From contig NZ_BMKD01000001.1 of assembly GCF_014643835.1 (NCBI RefSeq), positions 186,001 through 250,000 of the forward strand: a stretch of DNA of 64,000 nucleotides, given 5' to 3'. Positions 16,968 through 26,609 of the stretch are shown one piece after another (within the stretch, counting starts at the first letter, position 1; every line of letters starts with the position of its first letter). The notes under the pieces were generated by a model. That model worked only from the letters and a program-made list of their open reading frames with translations. It was not told the origin of the DNA and did not search any database. Source of the DNA: Mucilaginibacter rubeus. Its GTDB lineage: Bacteria > Bacteroidota > Bacteroidia > Sphingobacteriales > Sphingobacteriaceae. Made by a program: the position numbers and the translations under genes.

Positions 16968-18065
16968 TTATAGCCCCTTAACTTTGTAATGGGTATAGGT
17001 AGTAAAACCTAAAAAGGTATTGTCTATAGGGACGCCAAGCGGTGCTTGTAAATCTCTTAAATATTTTAAGTTACCGGTATTGTAGTAGCCATAGGCAACC
17101 TCAATTCCCGGAAAAATTCGGCTGTTTAAGTTGCAGTAATCGCAGCCGGTTTTCTGCTCATAGGCTTTCCGCATAAAATCATATCCAAGACTGATGTTTT
17201 TATTGCCGATCTCCCATAAACTGCTATCTCCCCTTATTTTGGCGATGGCAGCAGCATACACATAGGCCGTTAGCGAATATTGGTAATGAACGCAATCTTT
17301 ACGAACGCATAGTTCAGGCAGCGTACCGTCTGGCTGAATGATGTTGGGCAATTCTTTTACCAGCAAATCATACCCAGCACGATAAACCGAATCCTGATCT
17401 AAAAATACACCGATAGCCATTTTTGCATATCCTGCCGATGCATCCCAGTTGTTTTTATAGTCGGGGATCTTGCTGATGTAATTATCCTTTACATTGATAA
17501 GATATTTATTAAACTGCTCAATGTCAGCGGCCGTCCATCCCGCTGATTTACCCTTAACTTTATAATACCTGATAATCTCGGCGGCGGCAACAAAACACGG
17601 GGTAGTCCATGAAGCTTCCAAATCGGGTTGGTTTGGATTGGTTTTTCCTTCCAGCAAGCCATACTCCTTGAAAGCATATGCCCAACCGTTAAGTAAGCCT
17701 ATCGCCTTTTTTGCATAATCAGCGTTACCGGTAGCAGCCCAGGCCAATGCAAAGGCGTACACCAGCTCGCAATCTTTTCTGATCTGCGTTTTTGATGGTG
17801 ATGTAGCCCCATTTGAACCTACAACGATGGTGGATGGGAACGACTCCGGGTACTCATGATCTTTAATAAAATCCAGCACCTTTTGGTAGGCCGCGGTGCG
17901 CATTGTATCACCAGCCTTTAGTTGTGTGCTGATGAGGTCCAAACTGCCCCTGGTATTTAAAATACCAGGATGCACAAATTTGGTTTTATTGTTTTCCTGT
18001 GCCTGCAAACTAAAGCTTAAGAGCAGCAACAGGAATGTAAATAAGGCCGTTTTATTATATCTCAT
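16968..18065 (-). CDS. Alginate lyase family protein, secreted
   Basis: The 365-residue protein has a signal peptide (1-22, ending SLQAQE) and the alpha/alpha-barrel pattern of the alginate_lyase (PF05426-type) family. Features are HPGILNTRGSLDLIS near the N-terminus, CELVYAFALAWAATGNADYAKKAI, the KNNWDASAGYAKMAIGVF stretch that contains the likely catalytic Asn, and CVHYQYSLTAYVYAAAIA with His and Tyr. It likely cleaves uronate-containing polysaccharide in the periplasm or outside. The exact polymer is not certain. It is 7 bp downstream of the M28 peptidase gene in the same operon. UxuA at 712 could use the uronates in the cell. Confidence 0.8.
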   Translation of the reverse strand: MRYNKTALFTFLLLLLSFSLQAQENNKTKFVHPGILNTRGSLDLISTQLKAGDTMRTAAYQKVLDFIKDHEYPESFPSTIVVGSNGATSPSKTQIRKDCELVYAFALAWAATGNADYAKKAIGLLNGWAYAFKEYGLLEGKTNPNQPDLEASWTTPCFVAAAEIIRYYKVKGKSAGWTAADIEQFNKYLINVKDNYISKIPDYKNNWDASAGYAKMAIGVFLDQDSVYRAGYDLLVKELPNIIQPDGTLPELCVRKDCVHYQYSLTAYVYAAAIAKIRGDSSLWEIGNKNISLGYDFMRKAYEQKTGCDYCNLNSRIFPGIEVAYGYYNTGNLKYLRDLQAPLGVPIDNTFLGFTTYTHYKVKGL

Positions 18066-18072
18066 CTTCAGC

Positions 18073-19635
18073 CTACTTATCCAATCCGCCGCGGCGCGTT
18101 GCTTTAACCTGCGCCGGCCATTTAATGCCTTCGGTTTTGGTATTAACGGTTTTTTGCGGGTCTTCGCTGGCCATATAAGCCATGATGGCGGCTAAAATGG
18201 CATTGTTTTTCAGGTCGTCAAAAACAACTTTGTCATAAGTGTCGCGGTTGGTGTGCCAGGTGTAAGACCCGTACGACCAGTTAAGCGAACCCAAAGAAAA
18301 GCCGGGTGCACCAACAGCTACAAACGATGCAAAATCAGACCCGCCACCGCCCGGCTGACCAGGAAATACAGTTTTGATCCGGTTTTTGATCGTATCCGGT
18401 ACAGCGGCAAGCCATCTGCTTAAATAATCCTTAGCTTCCACAAAACCTTGCCCGGTAAGGTTTACTACGCGGCCGGTACCATTATCCTGATTAAACAGGG
18501 CTTGCAGATTACTAACAATTTCGGGATGGTCCTCAACAAAAGCACGTGAGCCGTTCAGGCCTTCCTCTTCGCTGCCCCAATGGCCTACTAATATGGTACG
18601 TTTTGGGTGTGGATAGAATTTTTTCAGCAGGCGCATGGCTTCCATCATGGTCAAGGTACCTGTACCATTATCAGTAGCACCCGTGCCGCCATCCCACGAA
18701 TCAAAGTGCGCGCTCAGCATTACATACTCATTAGGTTTTTCGCTTCCTTTGATTTCGGCAATGGTATTAAAGGTTGGCACTACGCCTAATTCTTTTGATT
18801 CGCAATGAATACTGATCACCGGCTTGTTGCCTGATTCGCTCAGGCGGTAAAGCATACCATAATCTTCTAATGCAATATCAACCGTAGGCACAATTTTGGT
18901 ATAAGCAGCAAAGATCTTATCAACCCCAAACCCGGCCGACCAATTATTGGTCAGGATACCTGCTGCGCCCGCATTTTCCAATGCTACAGGCAAAGTTTTA
19001 TTGGTAAACCCGGTTTTGCTGATGCGTTTTTTCCAGGCATCGGTTTGGGCGGTGCGTTCGGCTTTCATTTTGTCAAATGATTCCTTCAGGGCAAACTCCT
19101 GCCAGTTATAATCGGGCCTGCCGGTTGGCTGCAGCATGGAGATCATTACAAATTTACCCTTTACATTGGGGAGCCATTGTTGAAAGGCTGCTGAGTCAGC
19201 CACGTCCGGCAGAATAATTACCTCGGCAGTGGTGGTCTTTTTACCCATGCCCGGGCTCCAGGCCAGTTGGGTGCCTTCTAAGGATTTTACCCTTGGCGAT
19301 ACCATATCAATATGCGAGATCCCTCGTTCCCAGCCGCGCCATTCGCCCCATTTTTCGTTTTTAGCCTGGATGTCCCAGCTTTTGTATTTAGCAACTGCCC
19401 AGTCGTTTGCCTGTTTCATTTGCGGCGTACCAACCAAACGGGGGCCGATACCATCAAACAGCTCATGCGCCAGCTTTTCCAGTTGAGAGTTGGTGGTTTC
19501 TTCGGTCATGATGCTGTTAATAACCGGGTTAGTTGATTGTGCCGAAGCTATGCCGCTGCAAAGCAGCATGCCCAAAACAAAAGGCCTTGCCTTGTTCCAA
19601 AGGTTGTTGCAGGTATAATGGTAAATATGTTTCAT
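18073..19635 (-). CDS. Secreted M28 family zinc aminopeptidase
   Basis: The 520-residue protein has a signal peptide (about 1-32, ending GIASAQ), a PA-like insert (about 150-250) and an M28 catalytic domain. The zinc ligands can be traced: His in LSAHFDSWDGGTGA, Asp in ATDNGTG, Glu-Glu in SEEEGLNGSRAF, Asp in FNQDNGTG and His in YTWHTNRDTYDK. It probably trims amino acids from peptides in the periplasm. It is the first gene of a two-gene operon with the alginate-lyase-family gene. The start is at 19635; the region to 19842 is a divergent promoter. Confidence 0.9.
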   Translation of the reverse strand: MKHIYHYTCNNLWNKARPFVLGMLLCSGIASAQSTNPVINSIMTEETTNSQLEKLAHELFDGIGPRLVGTPQMKQANDWAVAKYKSWDIQAKNEKWGEWRGWERGISHIDMVSPRVKSLEGTQLAWSPGMGKKTTTAEVIILPDVADSAAFQQWLPNVKGKFVMISMLQPTGRPDYNWQEFALKESFDKMKAERTAQTDAWKKRISKTGFTNKTLPVALENAGAAGILTNNWSAGFGVDKIFAAYTKIVPTVDIALEDYGMLYRLSESGNKPVISIHCESKELGVVPTFNTIAEIKGSEKPNEYVMLSAHFDSWDGGTGATDNGTGTLTMMEAMRLLKKFYPHPKRTILVGHWGSEEEGLNGSRAFVEDHPEIVSNLQALFNQDNGTGRVVNLTGQGFVEAKDYLSRWLAAVPDTIKNRIKTVFPGQPGGGGSDFASFVAVGAPGFSLGSLNWSYGSYTWHTNRDTYDKVVFDDLKNNAILAAIMAYMASEDPQKTVNTKTEGIKWPAQVKATRRGGLDK

Positions 19636-19670
19636 AAGGTTAAAAATATGAAAAAGCGGATGAGGTAATA

Positions 19671-19686
19671 CGTTTTATCTTAAACG
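19671..19686. promoter_or_regulatory. Inverted repeat in the divergent M28/phytase-like promoter
   Basis: CGTTT-6 bp-AAACG forms a perfect inverted repeat between the two divergent genes. ACGTTTTATC inside it is also part of the palindrome at 53313-53328. It may be an operator, but the evidence is weak. Confidence 0.3.
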
Positions 19687-19841
19687 ATATTGGTAAGTAA
19701 CATAAATATTGCAAAATGTTGAGTTGTTGACATGTTAAGATTTAATAGAATTTGTACCTGTAGGTTAAATTATTGTTATAGAATTAACAATAGGTTTACA
19801 TATGGCCGATTCCTTTGTAAAACTAATCGATCACTTATCAA

Positions 19842-21128
19842 ATGAAAAAACAATTCCTTAGCGTCATCGCGTTATCCGCGGCGATCCTTTCTTCCTGCCA
19901 CGATGATAATAAGATAAACCCATTCAGCTATCCTGATATGGCCGAGGCGCAAAATCCGGCTATCCTTTTCACCACTGCCGACGGTGTAAAGGTTTATAAT
20001 GGCGGCTTTGGATCGGCAGTGGCAGCAGATCCTAACCAGAAAGATGTGTTTTACCTGCTTACCGACCGTGGTTCAAACGTTGCCGGGCAGACAGCCAATT
20101 CCATCATCATCGGTAAACCAGACTTTGATCCGCAGATAGGTAAGTTCAGGTTAAAGGATGATAAACTGGTATTGGAACAAACCATAGAGTTAAAAAATGC
20201 CAACGGCGGGAAATTAAATGGTTTACCAAACCCCGCCGGAATGGGAGCTTCGGGCGAAATTCCGTTTGATCTGAGCGGAAATCAGTTATCACCAAGTGCC
20301 GATGGTATTGATTCGGAAGGTTTGGTTTTGGCAGCCGACGGTACTTTTTGGGTAAGCGATGAATACGGTCCGCATATTGTTCACTTTGATGCCAGCGGCA
20401 AAACCATCGAACGCATTAACCCTTACGGATCAGGAACCGGTGGCCGTAAAATCCCGGCTGTATTTGCTACCCGCAGGGCTAACCGCGGTATGGAAGGGTT
20501 GGCTATCACACCCGATGGCAAAACACTGGTTGGCATGATGCAATCGCCAATGTATAACCCATCTAAAGCAAAGGTTGCTAACTCAACTGTATTGCGCATC
20601 CTTACCTTTGATATTGCAACGGGCAATACAAAACAGTATGCTTACCTTATGGATAATACTTCATTAACAGGCGTTAGCGATATAACCGCTGTTAATGCCA
20701 CTACATTTTTAACTATTGAACGCGATGGTAAGTTCGGAGGTGCGCCTACCGATCCAGCTACGTTTAAAAAAGTATTTAAAATAGATATCAGCAATGCTAC
20801 CGATATCTCCGACCCCGCGAACGGTGCTAACGGCAAATTATATAACACCAAAACTGTTGAAGAGCTTAATGATGCCGCCGGTTTACAGGCAGCCGGTATT
20901 ACCCCGGTTACCAAAACACTGGTGCTCGATTTACTTAAAGACTTGCCAAAGGTATACCCTCATGATAAAGCCGAAGGTTTGGCTTTGTTGCCCGGTAATA
21001 TCCTCGCTATATCAAATGACGACGATTTTGGTGTTGTTGATAACGGTAAAAATGGCTTTGCAGCTAAAATTCTGCCTGCTACAAATTCGGTTGACAGGAA
21101 CAGGATCTATTTTGTGAAGCTAAAATAG
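19842..21128 (+). CDS. Esterase-like/phytase-like lipoprotein (PF13449 type)
   Basis: The 428-residue protein starts with a lipoprotein signal (MKKQFLSVIALSAAILSSC, Cys at residue 19). It contains the 'esterase-like activity of phytase' fold: DSEGLVLAADGTFWVSDEYGPHIVHFD, NRGMEGLAITPDGKTLVGMMQS, then SDITAVNATTFLTIERDGKF and HDKAEGLALLPGNILAISNDDDFG. This is a six-bladed propeller with an acidic, metal-ready face. It likely removes phosphate or another ester from small organic compounds at the cell surface. It is monocistronic, with a terminator after it. Confidence 0.85.
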   Translation: MKKQFLSVIALSAAILSSCHDDNKINPFSYPDMAEAQNPAILFTTADGVKVYNGGFGSAVAADPNQKDVFYLLTDRGSNVAGQTANSIIIGKPDFDPQIGKFRLKDDKLVLEQTIELKNANGGKLNGLPNPAGMGASGEIPFDLSGNQLSPSADGIDSEGLVLAADGTFWVSDEYGPHIVHFDASGKTIERINPYGSGTGGRKIPAVFATRRANRGMEGLAITPDGKTLVGMMQSPMYNPSKAKVANSTVLRILTFDIATGNTKQYAYLMDNTSLTGVSDITAVNATTFLTIERDGKFGGAPTDPATFKKVFKIDISNATDISDPANGANGKLYNTKTVEELNDAAGLQAAGITPVTKTLVLDLLKDLPKVYPHDKAEGLALLPGNILAISNDDDFGVVDNGKNGFAAKILPATNSVDRNRIYFVKLK

Positions 21129-21153
21129 GGGATTTAAAAAGTTAAAAATGATC

Positions 21154-21188
21154 AATGCCTTCCGGTGTTAACTGGTAGGCATTTTTGT
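21154..21188 (+). terminator. Terminator after the phytase-like gene
   Basis: AATGCCT (21154-21160) and AGGCATT (21177-21183) pair around a 16-base loop. TTTTT lies right after the stem. Confidence 0.7.
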
Positions 21189-21545
21189 TTATACAACCTG
21201 CACAACGTTAGGGTAATGTTTTAAAATTAAAATCAATTTTATTGTTAAAATAACATTTATTCGGTGATTTAATTTTAACATTGACATGTATTATTTTATC
21301 ACGATGGCGATAATATATTGGCTTTTGGTTTTGCTTTGAAGTTTTAACTAATTGATAGTTAGTTATTTGAAATTTTAAATTTATATTTTTAGGTTATGTT
21401 AAAATAATACAAAAAACCACTCATATCGTATTATAATCGATTGTTACCTCTGGCTACTTTTACTTAGCATATAATCTCTTTGGCGACAACTGTTAAGAAG
21501 TGATCATGTGCTTTAAACCAATTTTAACAAATTAAAGTAAAACGT
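21189..21545. promoter_or_regulatory. Gene-free AT-rich promoter region of susC-1
   Basis: This is about 360 bp with no ORF. It holds TAATCGATTG at 21434-21443, shared exactly with the LacI-type palindrome at 30228-30241. Long AT stretches follow to the ATG. I do not find a clean TAnnTTTG -7 box. There are no sigma or anti-sigma genes next to this susC, so control by such a site is plausible. Confidence 0.4.
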
Positions 21546-24500
21546 ATGAGAGGAAAACTACGTATCAAAAAAGTTGTGGCCTTATTCTGTACAAGTTTAT
21601 CATTTGTGTTGATAAGCCTGTCGGGGCAAGCCCAAAGTAAATTGATTACCGGTAAGATCACCGGTTCGGACAACGGACTACCTTTGCCGGGTGTTACCGT
21701 TAAGATAAAAGGGAGCACGCAGGCTGCGGGCTCAAAGGCCGATGGTACCTACTCAATAACCGCCGGTAACAATGAAACACTTGTTTTTAGCTTTGTTGGC
21801 TTCTTAAACCAGGAAGTTGCCATAAACGGCAGATCGGTTATTAACGTATCGTTAGTGCCTGATAATAAAACACTAACCGAGGTAGTTGTTGTGGGTTATG
21901 GTACTACTAAGCGTAAAGATTTAACCGGGGCTATTAGTTCAATCAACGCCGATCAGGTAGGTAAAGTACCTGTGACCAGCGTTGATCAGGCTTTGCAAGG
22001 CCGGGCAGCGGGTGTACAGGTTACTAATAATGATGGCGCACCCGGTAGCAGCGTGAGTGTATTGATCAGGGGGGTAGGTAGTTTGGCTACAAATGGTAAT
22101 GAGCCTCTATATGTGGTTGATGGTTACCCGATCAGCGGAGGCTTAAATAACGTTAATCCTAATGATATAGCTAATATTGATGTGTTGAAAGATGCTTCGG
22201 CAACAGCTATTTATGGTGTTAGGGCAGCAAACGGCGTTGTCATCATTACTACAAAAAAAGGTCGGAAGGATGGTGGGGTGCAGGTATCGTTAGATGCCTA
22301 TGGTTCATTGCAATCAAAACCAAAAAAGTATAAAGTTCTTAACGCTCAGCAATGGGCAACCCTGGCCAATGAAGATCACGCATCTGAAGGTAATTTTACA
22401 GAATTGCCTGAATGGGCAAATCCTTCGGCATTAACCAGTGTTGACTGGCAGGATGCAATTTATCGCCAGGGGGCAAAACAGAGCTACAACCTTGGTATAC
22501 GCGGAGGCAACGAAAAAATTCAATCTGCCTTTTCAGCTGGTTATTATGACCAAAAGGGGATTGTTTTAGGTTCATATTTTAAGCGGTTAAACCTGGGTAT
22601 GAATATTGATTATACCGTAAGTAAATGGCTTAAATCATCTACCAGTGCTAAGTATTCAAGGCAGGATCAAAATAATCCATTTGGTTCAGGATCATTGCAG
22701 CAATTAACAGAGCTTATCCCTACGCTTGATGGTGGTAATAAGTTAACCAACCAGATAAAAGACAAAAATGGGAACTATGGTTTTTATAACCCGATCAATA
22801 TTTACACAAAAAGCTGGAACAATCCATTATATACTATTGAAAAAAACGATTATAAAAACCTAAATAATTACCTTTTGGCAAGTAGCTCATTAGAGGCGAC
22901 TATTATAGACGGGCTTAAGATCAAAACCAATGCGGGCCTAAACGTAAGCGACTATTCGGGTTACTTCTTTCAACCGGAAGACCTTCGCTGGCAGGAGCAA
23001 TATGGTTTAAGCGGTGCTAATCAAAATTCTGTTTATTCGCAAAGCGCAAATAACACTTTTGAGTGGTTATGGGAAAATACCATATCGTATGATAAAACCT
23101 TCGGAAAGCATGCTATTAACTTTGTTGGTGGTGTTTCAGCACAATCAAATACCTACCGGTATATGACAGGTACCGGAGATAAATTGATCAATAATGCCCT
23201 TCGGGATCTGGCGCAGGTTAACGATCTTGTTGTTACAGGCAGCCAATATACAACAACTTTTGCTTCACAATTTGGACGGTTAATCTATAAATACAATGAC
23301 AAATATATTGTAACAGGTACCGTTAGGCGCGATGGTTCGTCGAAATTTGCTAACGGGCATCAATATGGTGTATTCCCTTCGGGTTCCGTAGCCTGGAAAG
23401 CTAAAGAAGAATCATTCCTGAAAAACGTTGCATGGCTGTCTGATCTGAAGTTCAGAGGAGGGTATGGCGAAGTTGGTAATCAGGGCTCTATTCCATTATT
23501 TCAATATAATGCCTTATATTCATCAGGTGGTGCAGCTACTACCGGCACAAACGTGGGCTATCCATTTGGTAAAAATGGTTCGTCAGGAGAGGTCTATCAA
23601 CCCGGTTTGGCACCAACACAACCTGCCAACCCAGACCTGCGATGGGAAACTGATTACCAAACTGACATTGGTATGGATGCTGCCTTCCTGAATGGCGCGC
23701 TTACTTTTACAGTTGATTATTATAACAGGAGATCGAAAGACTTTTTGTTAAACCTTCCTGTATCGTCACAAACTGGCTTTAGCCAAAACCTGGCCCAAAA
23801 TGTTGGTGAAATCAATAACAAAGGTTTTGAATTTGCCGTAAACTATAACCATACTGTAAATGATTTCAGGTATGGTTTGGGTTTAACCTTTACCACAGTT
23901 AAGAATAAATTAGTTAGCATTAACAAAAGCTTAACCTTTATTGATAACCTTACCACGGTTACCGGTCTTAACGGTAATGGCTGGGGCCAATTCAGCGAAA
24001 CCAATATCGGGCAGGCTGTAGGTGAATTTTTTGGTTATAAATCGCTGGGGATTTTTCAGTCGCAGGCGCAAATTAATGCTTTAAACGCCGCGGCTGCAGC
24101 TAAATTCCCAAGTAACCCATATTACTGGAAAAGCGTTACCCAACCCGGAGACCGTTACTATGCGGACACTAATGGCGACGGACAGGTTACCCCTTCAGAC
24201 AGGACAAGCCTCGGTAGTCCGATCCCTAAATTTTATGGCGGTTTAAACCTCGATTTTGCCTATAAGGCATTTGATCTTAACGCATACTTCTACGGCTCTT
24301 ACGGAAATAAGATCCTGAATTATCAGCAAAGGACGCTTGAAAGCTTTCAGGCCCCGGGTTTTGTTGGTGTTGAAAACGTAGGTTACGATTATTATGTTAA
24401 TCACTGGACTCCAAGTAATCCATCAAATCGTTACGCAAGGCTTACATATAATGATGATACCAGCGCAAATAATGTACCATCAAGTGTGTATGTTGAAGAT

Positions 24501-24746
24501 GGTAGCTATCTCCGTTTAAGGAACCTTACCCTGGGTTATACATTACCGTCTGACGTCACCAAAAGGTTAACCCTATCAAAGGTGAGAATTTACTTTTCTA
24601 CCCAGAATTTGTTTACTATAACCGGGTATAAAGGTCTGGATCCTGAAATTGGCACAGCTAATGGAAGTGCAACAGCATCTGGTATTGATGCGGGTAATTA
24701 CCCTTCATCTAAGTTTTATACACTTGGTTTAAATGTAACTTTCTAA
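21546..24746 (+). CDS. SusC/RagA TonB-dependent outer-membrane transporter
   Basis: The 1066-residue protein has a signal peptide (ending SGQAQS, about residue 30) and a CarboxypepD-like beta domain (about 31-115). A TonB plug follows (LTEVVVVGYGTTKRKDLTGAISSI, GRAAGVQVTNNDGAPGSSVSVLIRGVGSL, PLYVVDGYPI), then a C-terminal 22-strand barrel ending LGLNVTF. There is no STN domain, so it does not signal to a sigma factor. With its SusD partner 26 bp downstream it takes up an oligomer across the outer membrane. The downstream genes suggest a glycoside, but the substrate is unknown. Confidence 0.96.
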   Translation: MRGKLRIKKVVALFCTSLSFVLISLSGQAQSKLITGKITGSDNGLPLPGVTVKIKGSTQAAGSKADGTYSITAGNNETLVFSFVGFLNQEVAINGRSVINVSLVPDNKTLTEVVVVGYGTTKRKDLTGAISSINADQVGKVPVTSVDQALQGRAAGVQVTNNDGAPGSSVSVLIRGVGSLATNGNEPLYVVDGYPISGGLNNVNPNDIANIDVLKDASATAIYGVRAANGVVIITTKKGRKDGGVQVSLDAYGSLQSKPKKYKVLNAQQWATLANEDHASEGNFTELPEWANPSALTSVDWQDAIYRQGAKQSYNLGIRGGNEKIQSAFSAGYYDQKGIVLGSYFKRLNLGMNIDYTVSKWLKSSTSAKYSRQDQNNPFGSGSLQQLTELIPTLDGGNKLTNQIKDKNGNYGFYNPINIYTKSWNNPLYTIEKNDYKNLNNYLLASSSLEATIIDGLKIKTNAGLNVSDYSGYFFQPEDLRWQEQYGLSGANQNSVYSQSANNTFEWLWENTISYDKTFGKHAINFVGGVSAQSNTYRYMTGTGDKLINNALRDLAQVNDLVVTGSQYTTTFASQFGRLIYKYNDKYIVTGTVRRDGSSKFANGHQYGVFPSGSVAWKAKEESFLKNVAWLSDLKFRGGYGEVGNQGSIPLFQYNALYSSGGAATTGTNVGYPFGKNGSSGEVYQPGLAPTQPANPDLRWETDYQTDIGMDAAFLNGALTFTVDYYNRRSKDFLLNLPVSSQTGFSQNLAQNVGEINNKGFEFAVNYNHTVNDFRYGLGLTFTTVKNKLVSINKSLTFIDNLTTVTGLNGNGWGQFSETNIGQAVGEFFGYKSLGIFQSQAQINALNAAAAAKFPSNPYYWKSVTQPGDRYYADTNGDGQVTPSDRTSLGSPIPKFYGGLNLDFAYKAFDLNAYFYGSYGNKILNYQQRTLESFQAPGFVGVENVGYDYYVNHWTPSNPSNRYARLTYNDDTSANNVPSSVYVEDGSYLRLRNLTLGYTLPSDVTKRLTLSKVRIYFSTQNLFTITGYKGLDPEIGTANGSATASGIDAGNYPSSKFYTLGLNVTF

Positions 24747-24772
24747 TTGGGCAGCGATAAAACAGTAAAGAA

Positions 24773-26512
24773 ATGAAAATCAATAAAAAATATATCACAC
24801 TAATTGCTCTCGGTGCCACACTTATGGTTCCATTGAGCTGTAAAAAGAATTTTCTTGACCAAACAAGCTATACACAGCTCACTAAAGATGCTTATTTTAA
24901 TAAAGCATCTGACGGTATAGCGCTTGTAAACTCAATTTATGATACCTATCAAAATGCCGACTTGCTAAAAAAGTCGATCTGGTATTATGCTAACTTTCAA
25001 ACCCATGATTTTTTTAACTGGGGAAATGACCGTTTTTATAATTACTACGCAATAACTACAGATTTTGGCCCGATCAGGACTTTTTGGCAACGTGCTTATG
25101 TGGGTATATCTCGGGCTAACTCTGCAATTGAAATCATTCCCGAAATGAAAGCCAAAGGGATTCTTGACGAAAGTTTAGCTAACCGATTGCTTGGTGAAGC
25201 CTACTTTTTACGCGGAATGACCTATTACTACCTGGCGGGTAGTTTTGGCGGTGTGCCACTGGAGCTTAAATCGGTAACTGATGGTTTAACCGCAAGAAGT
25301 ACACAAGAACAAGTATTTGCACAGGTAATTGCCGACACCAAGCAGGCTGCAACTTTATTACCATGGAGGGAAGATTTGCCGGCTTCTGAACTTGGAAGGG
25401 CAACAAAAGGTGCTGCTTTAGCTTATGAAGGTGCCGCGCAAATGTGGAATAAAGATTACGCCGGTGCATTGGCAAACTTTAACCAGTTGGATGGGCATTT
25501 TTCACTGATGCCTAATTTTATAGATGTAAATGAGTACAATCATCAAAATAATGCTGAGTCGATATTTGAGGTGCAGTTTACAGTAGCAGGTACCCAAAGT
25601 TGGGGTGCAGGTAATGAAGTAGCCTGGATTTCGGATTTTAGCTGGCCGGAGGAGGTTTCAAACTTCGGTTATGATTATGCCAATCCGGGATTATATTATT
25701 CATATCAGGCTGGTGACAAACGTAAACTGGCAACAGTGATTGGCCCCGGCGATGAGAACATTAGTCCGGGAATTATAGGTCGGGGTGGCATTAAAGTTTA
25801 TCCTTTAGTAGTAGCAGGTTTTGCGAGCTCCGATCCTAAGGTAAAAGCTAAATACACCGGGGATGACGGTAAAATCATCAATACCTGTGGTACCCATGCC
25901 AATCCATGGTATGGTTCTGACGGTGATGGCTTACGTACCGGTTTCTACTGTGCTAAAATGTGGCGTGACCCCAACCTTGATGCTAACTCCGGTAATTCAA
26001 CAATTTTTGGCGCTCAAAATCAAATACTGTTACGTTATGCCGAAGTATTGCTTGATAAAGCCGAGTGCCAGATCCGTACAGGTGACGCAGCAGGTGGCCT
26101 GGCCACGATTAAAAAGGTAAGGGACCGCGCGTGGGGCGGCACTGCTCCGGCTGTAATGCAGGATGGTGCAAATTATGACGGTTCGGCTTCAAGCCCAATC
26201 ACAGACCCACTACAAATGGTTTACAGCGAGTACAGGCATGAACTTTCGGGTGAGTATTCTGTGTTTTATAACCTGCGCAGGGCTGGTGTAGCTGCCGAAT
26301 TCATTAAAAAAGCTTACGGTACAGTCGACAACAATACAAACATGATCCCTAACCCTAACACTGCAGATGCAAAGCTTGATGCAGATAACGGTTTAAAGCT
26401 TCATGGCTTGTATAATACATCACTTCCGGTAGGTCGTGATCTTTATCCTATTCCGCAGCTTGAGCGTGGGCTAAACCCTAACTTAACTCAAAATCCGGCA
26501 TACGGTAATTAG
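24773..26512 (+). CDS. SusD/RagB nutrient-binding lipoprotein
   Basis: The 579-residue protein has a lipoprotein signal (VPLSC, Cys23) and SusD architecture: helical TPR-like N-terminal part (RANSAIEIIPEMKAKGILDESLANRLLGEAYFLRGMTYYYLAG) and a C-terminal SusD domain ending LYPIPQLERGLNPNLTQNPAYGN, the classical family end. It caps the SusC barrel at the cell surface and binds the substrate. It directly follows susC. A terminator follows it before the next gene. Confidence 0.95.
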   Translation: MKINKKYITLIALGATLMVPLSCKKNFLDQTSYTQLTKDAYFNKASDGIALVNSIYDTYQNADLLKKSIWYYANFQTHDFFNWGNDRFYNYYAITTDFGPIRTFWQRAYVGISRANSAIEIIPEMKAKGILDESLANRLLGEAYFLRGMTYYYLAGSFGGVPLELKSVTDGLTARSTQEQVFAQVIADTKQAATLLPWREDLPASELGRATKGAALAYEGAAQMWNKDYAGALANFNQLDGHFSLMPNFIDVNEYNHQNNAESIFEVQFTVAGTQSWGAGNEVAWISDFSWPEEVSNFGYDYANPGLYYSYQAGDKRKLATVIGPGDENISPGIIGRGGIKVYPLVVAGFASSDPKVKAKYTGDDGKIINTCGTHANPWYGSDGDGLRTGFYCAKMWRDPNLDANSGNSTIFGAQNQILLRYAEVLLDKAECQIRTGDAAGGLATIKKVRDRAWGGTAPAVMQDGANYDGSASSPITDPLQMVYSEYRHELSGEYSVFYNLRRAGVAAEFIKKAYGTVDNNTNMIPNPNTADAKLDADNGLKLHGLYNTSLPVGRDLYPIPQLERGLNPNLTQNPAYGN

Positions 26513-26533
26513 CATATTGTTATCATTTAACAG

Positions 26534-26566
26534 AAAAGGCTTCTCCCGCAGGGAGAAAGCCTTTTT
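26534..26566 (+). terminator. Hairpin between susD-1 and the FG-GAP gene
   Basis: AAAAGGCTTCTCCC and GGGAGAAAGCCTTTT pair with one bulged A and a GCA loop, then TT. A -7-like TATCTTTA lies at 26578-26585 before the next ATG, so the next gene may have its own promoter. Confidence 0.75.
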
Positions 26567-26609
26567 GTGTTAATTATTATCTTTAAAGAATAAACCAATC
26601 CCCTAATCG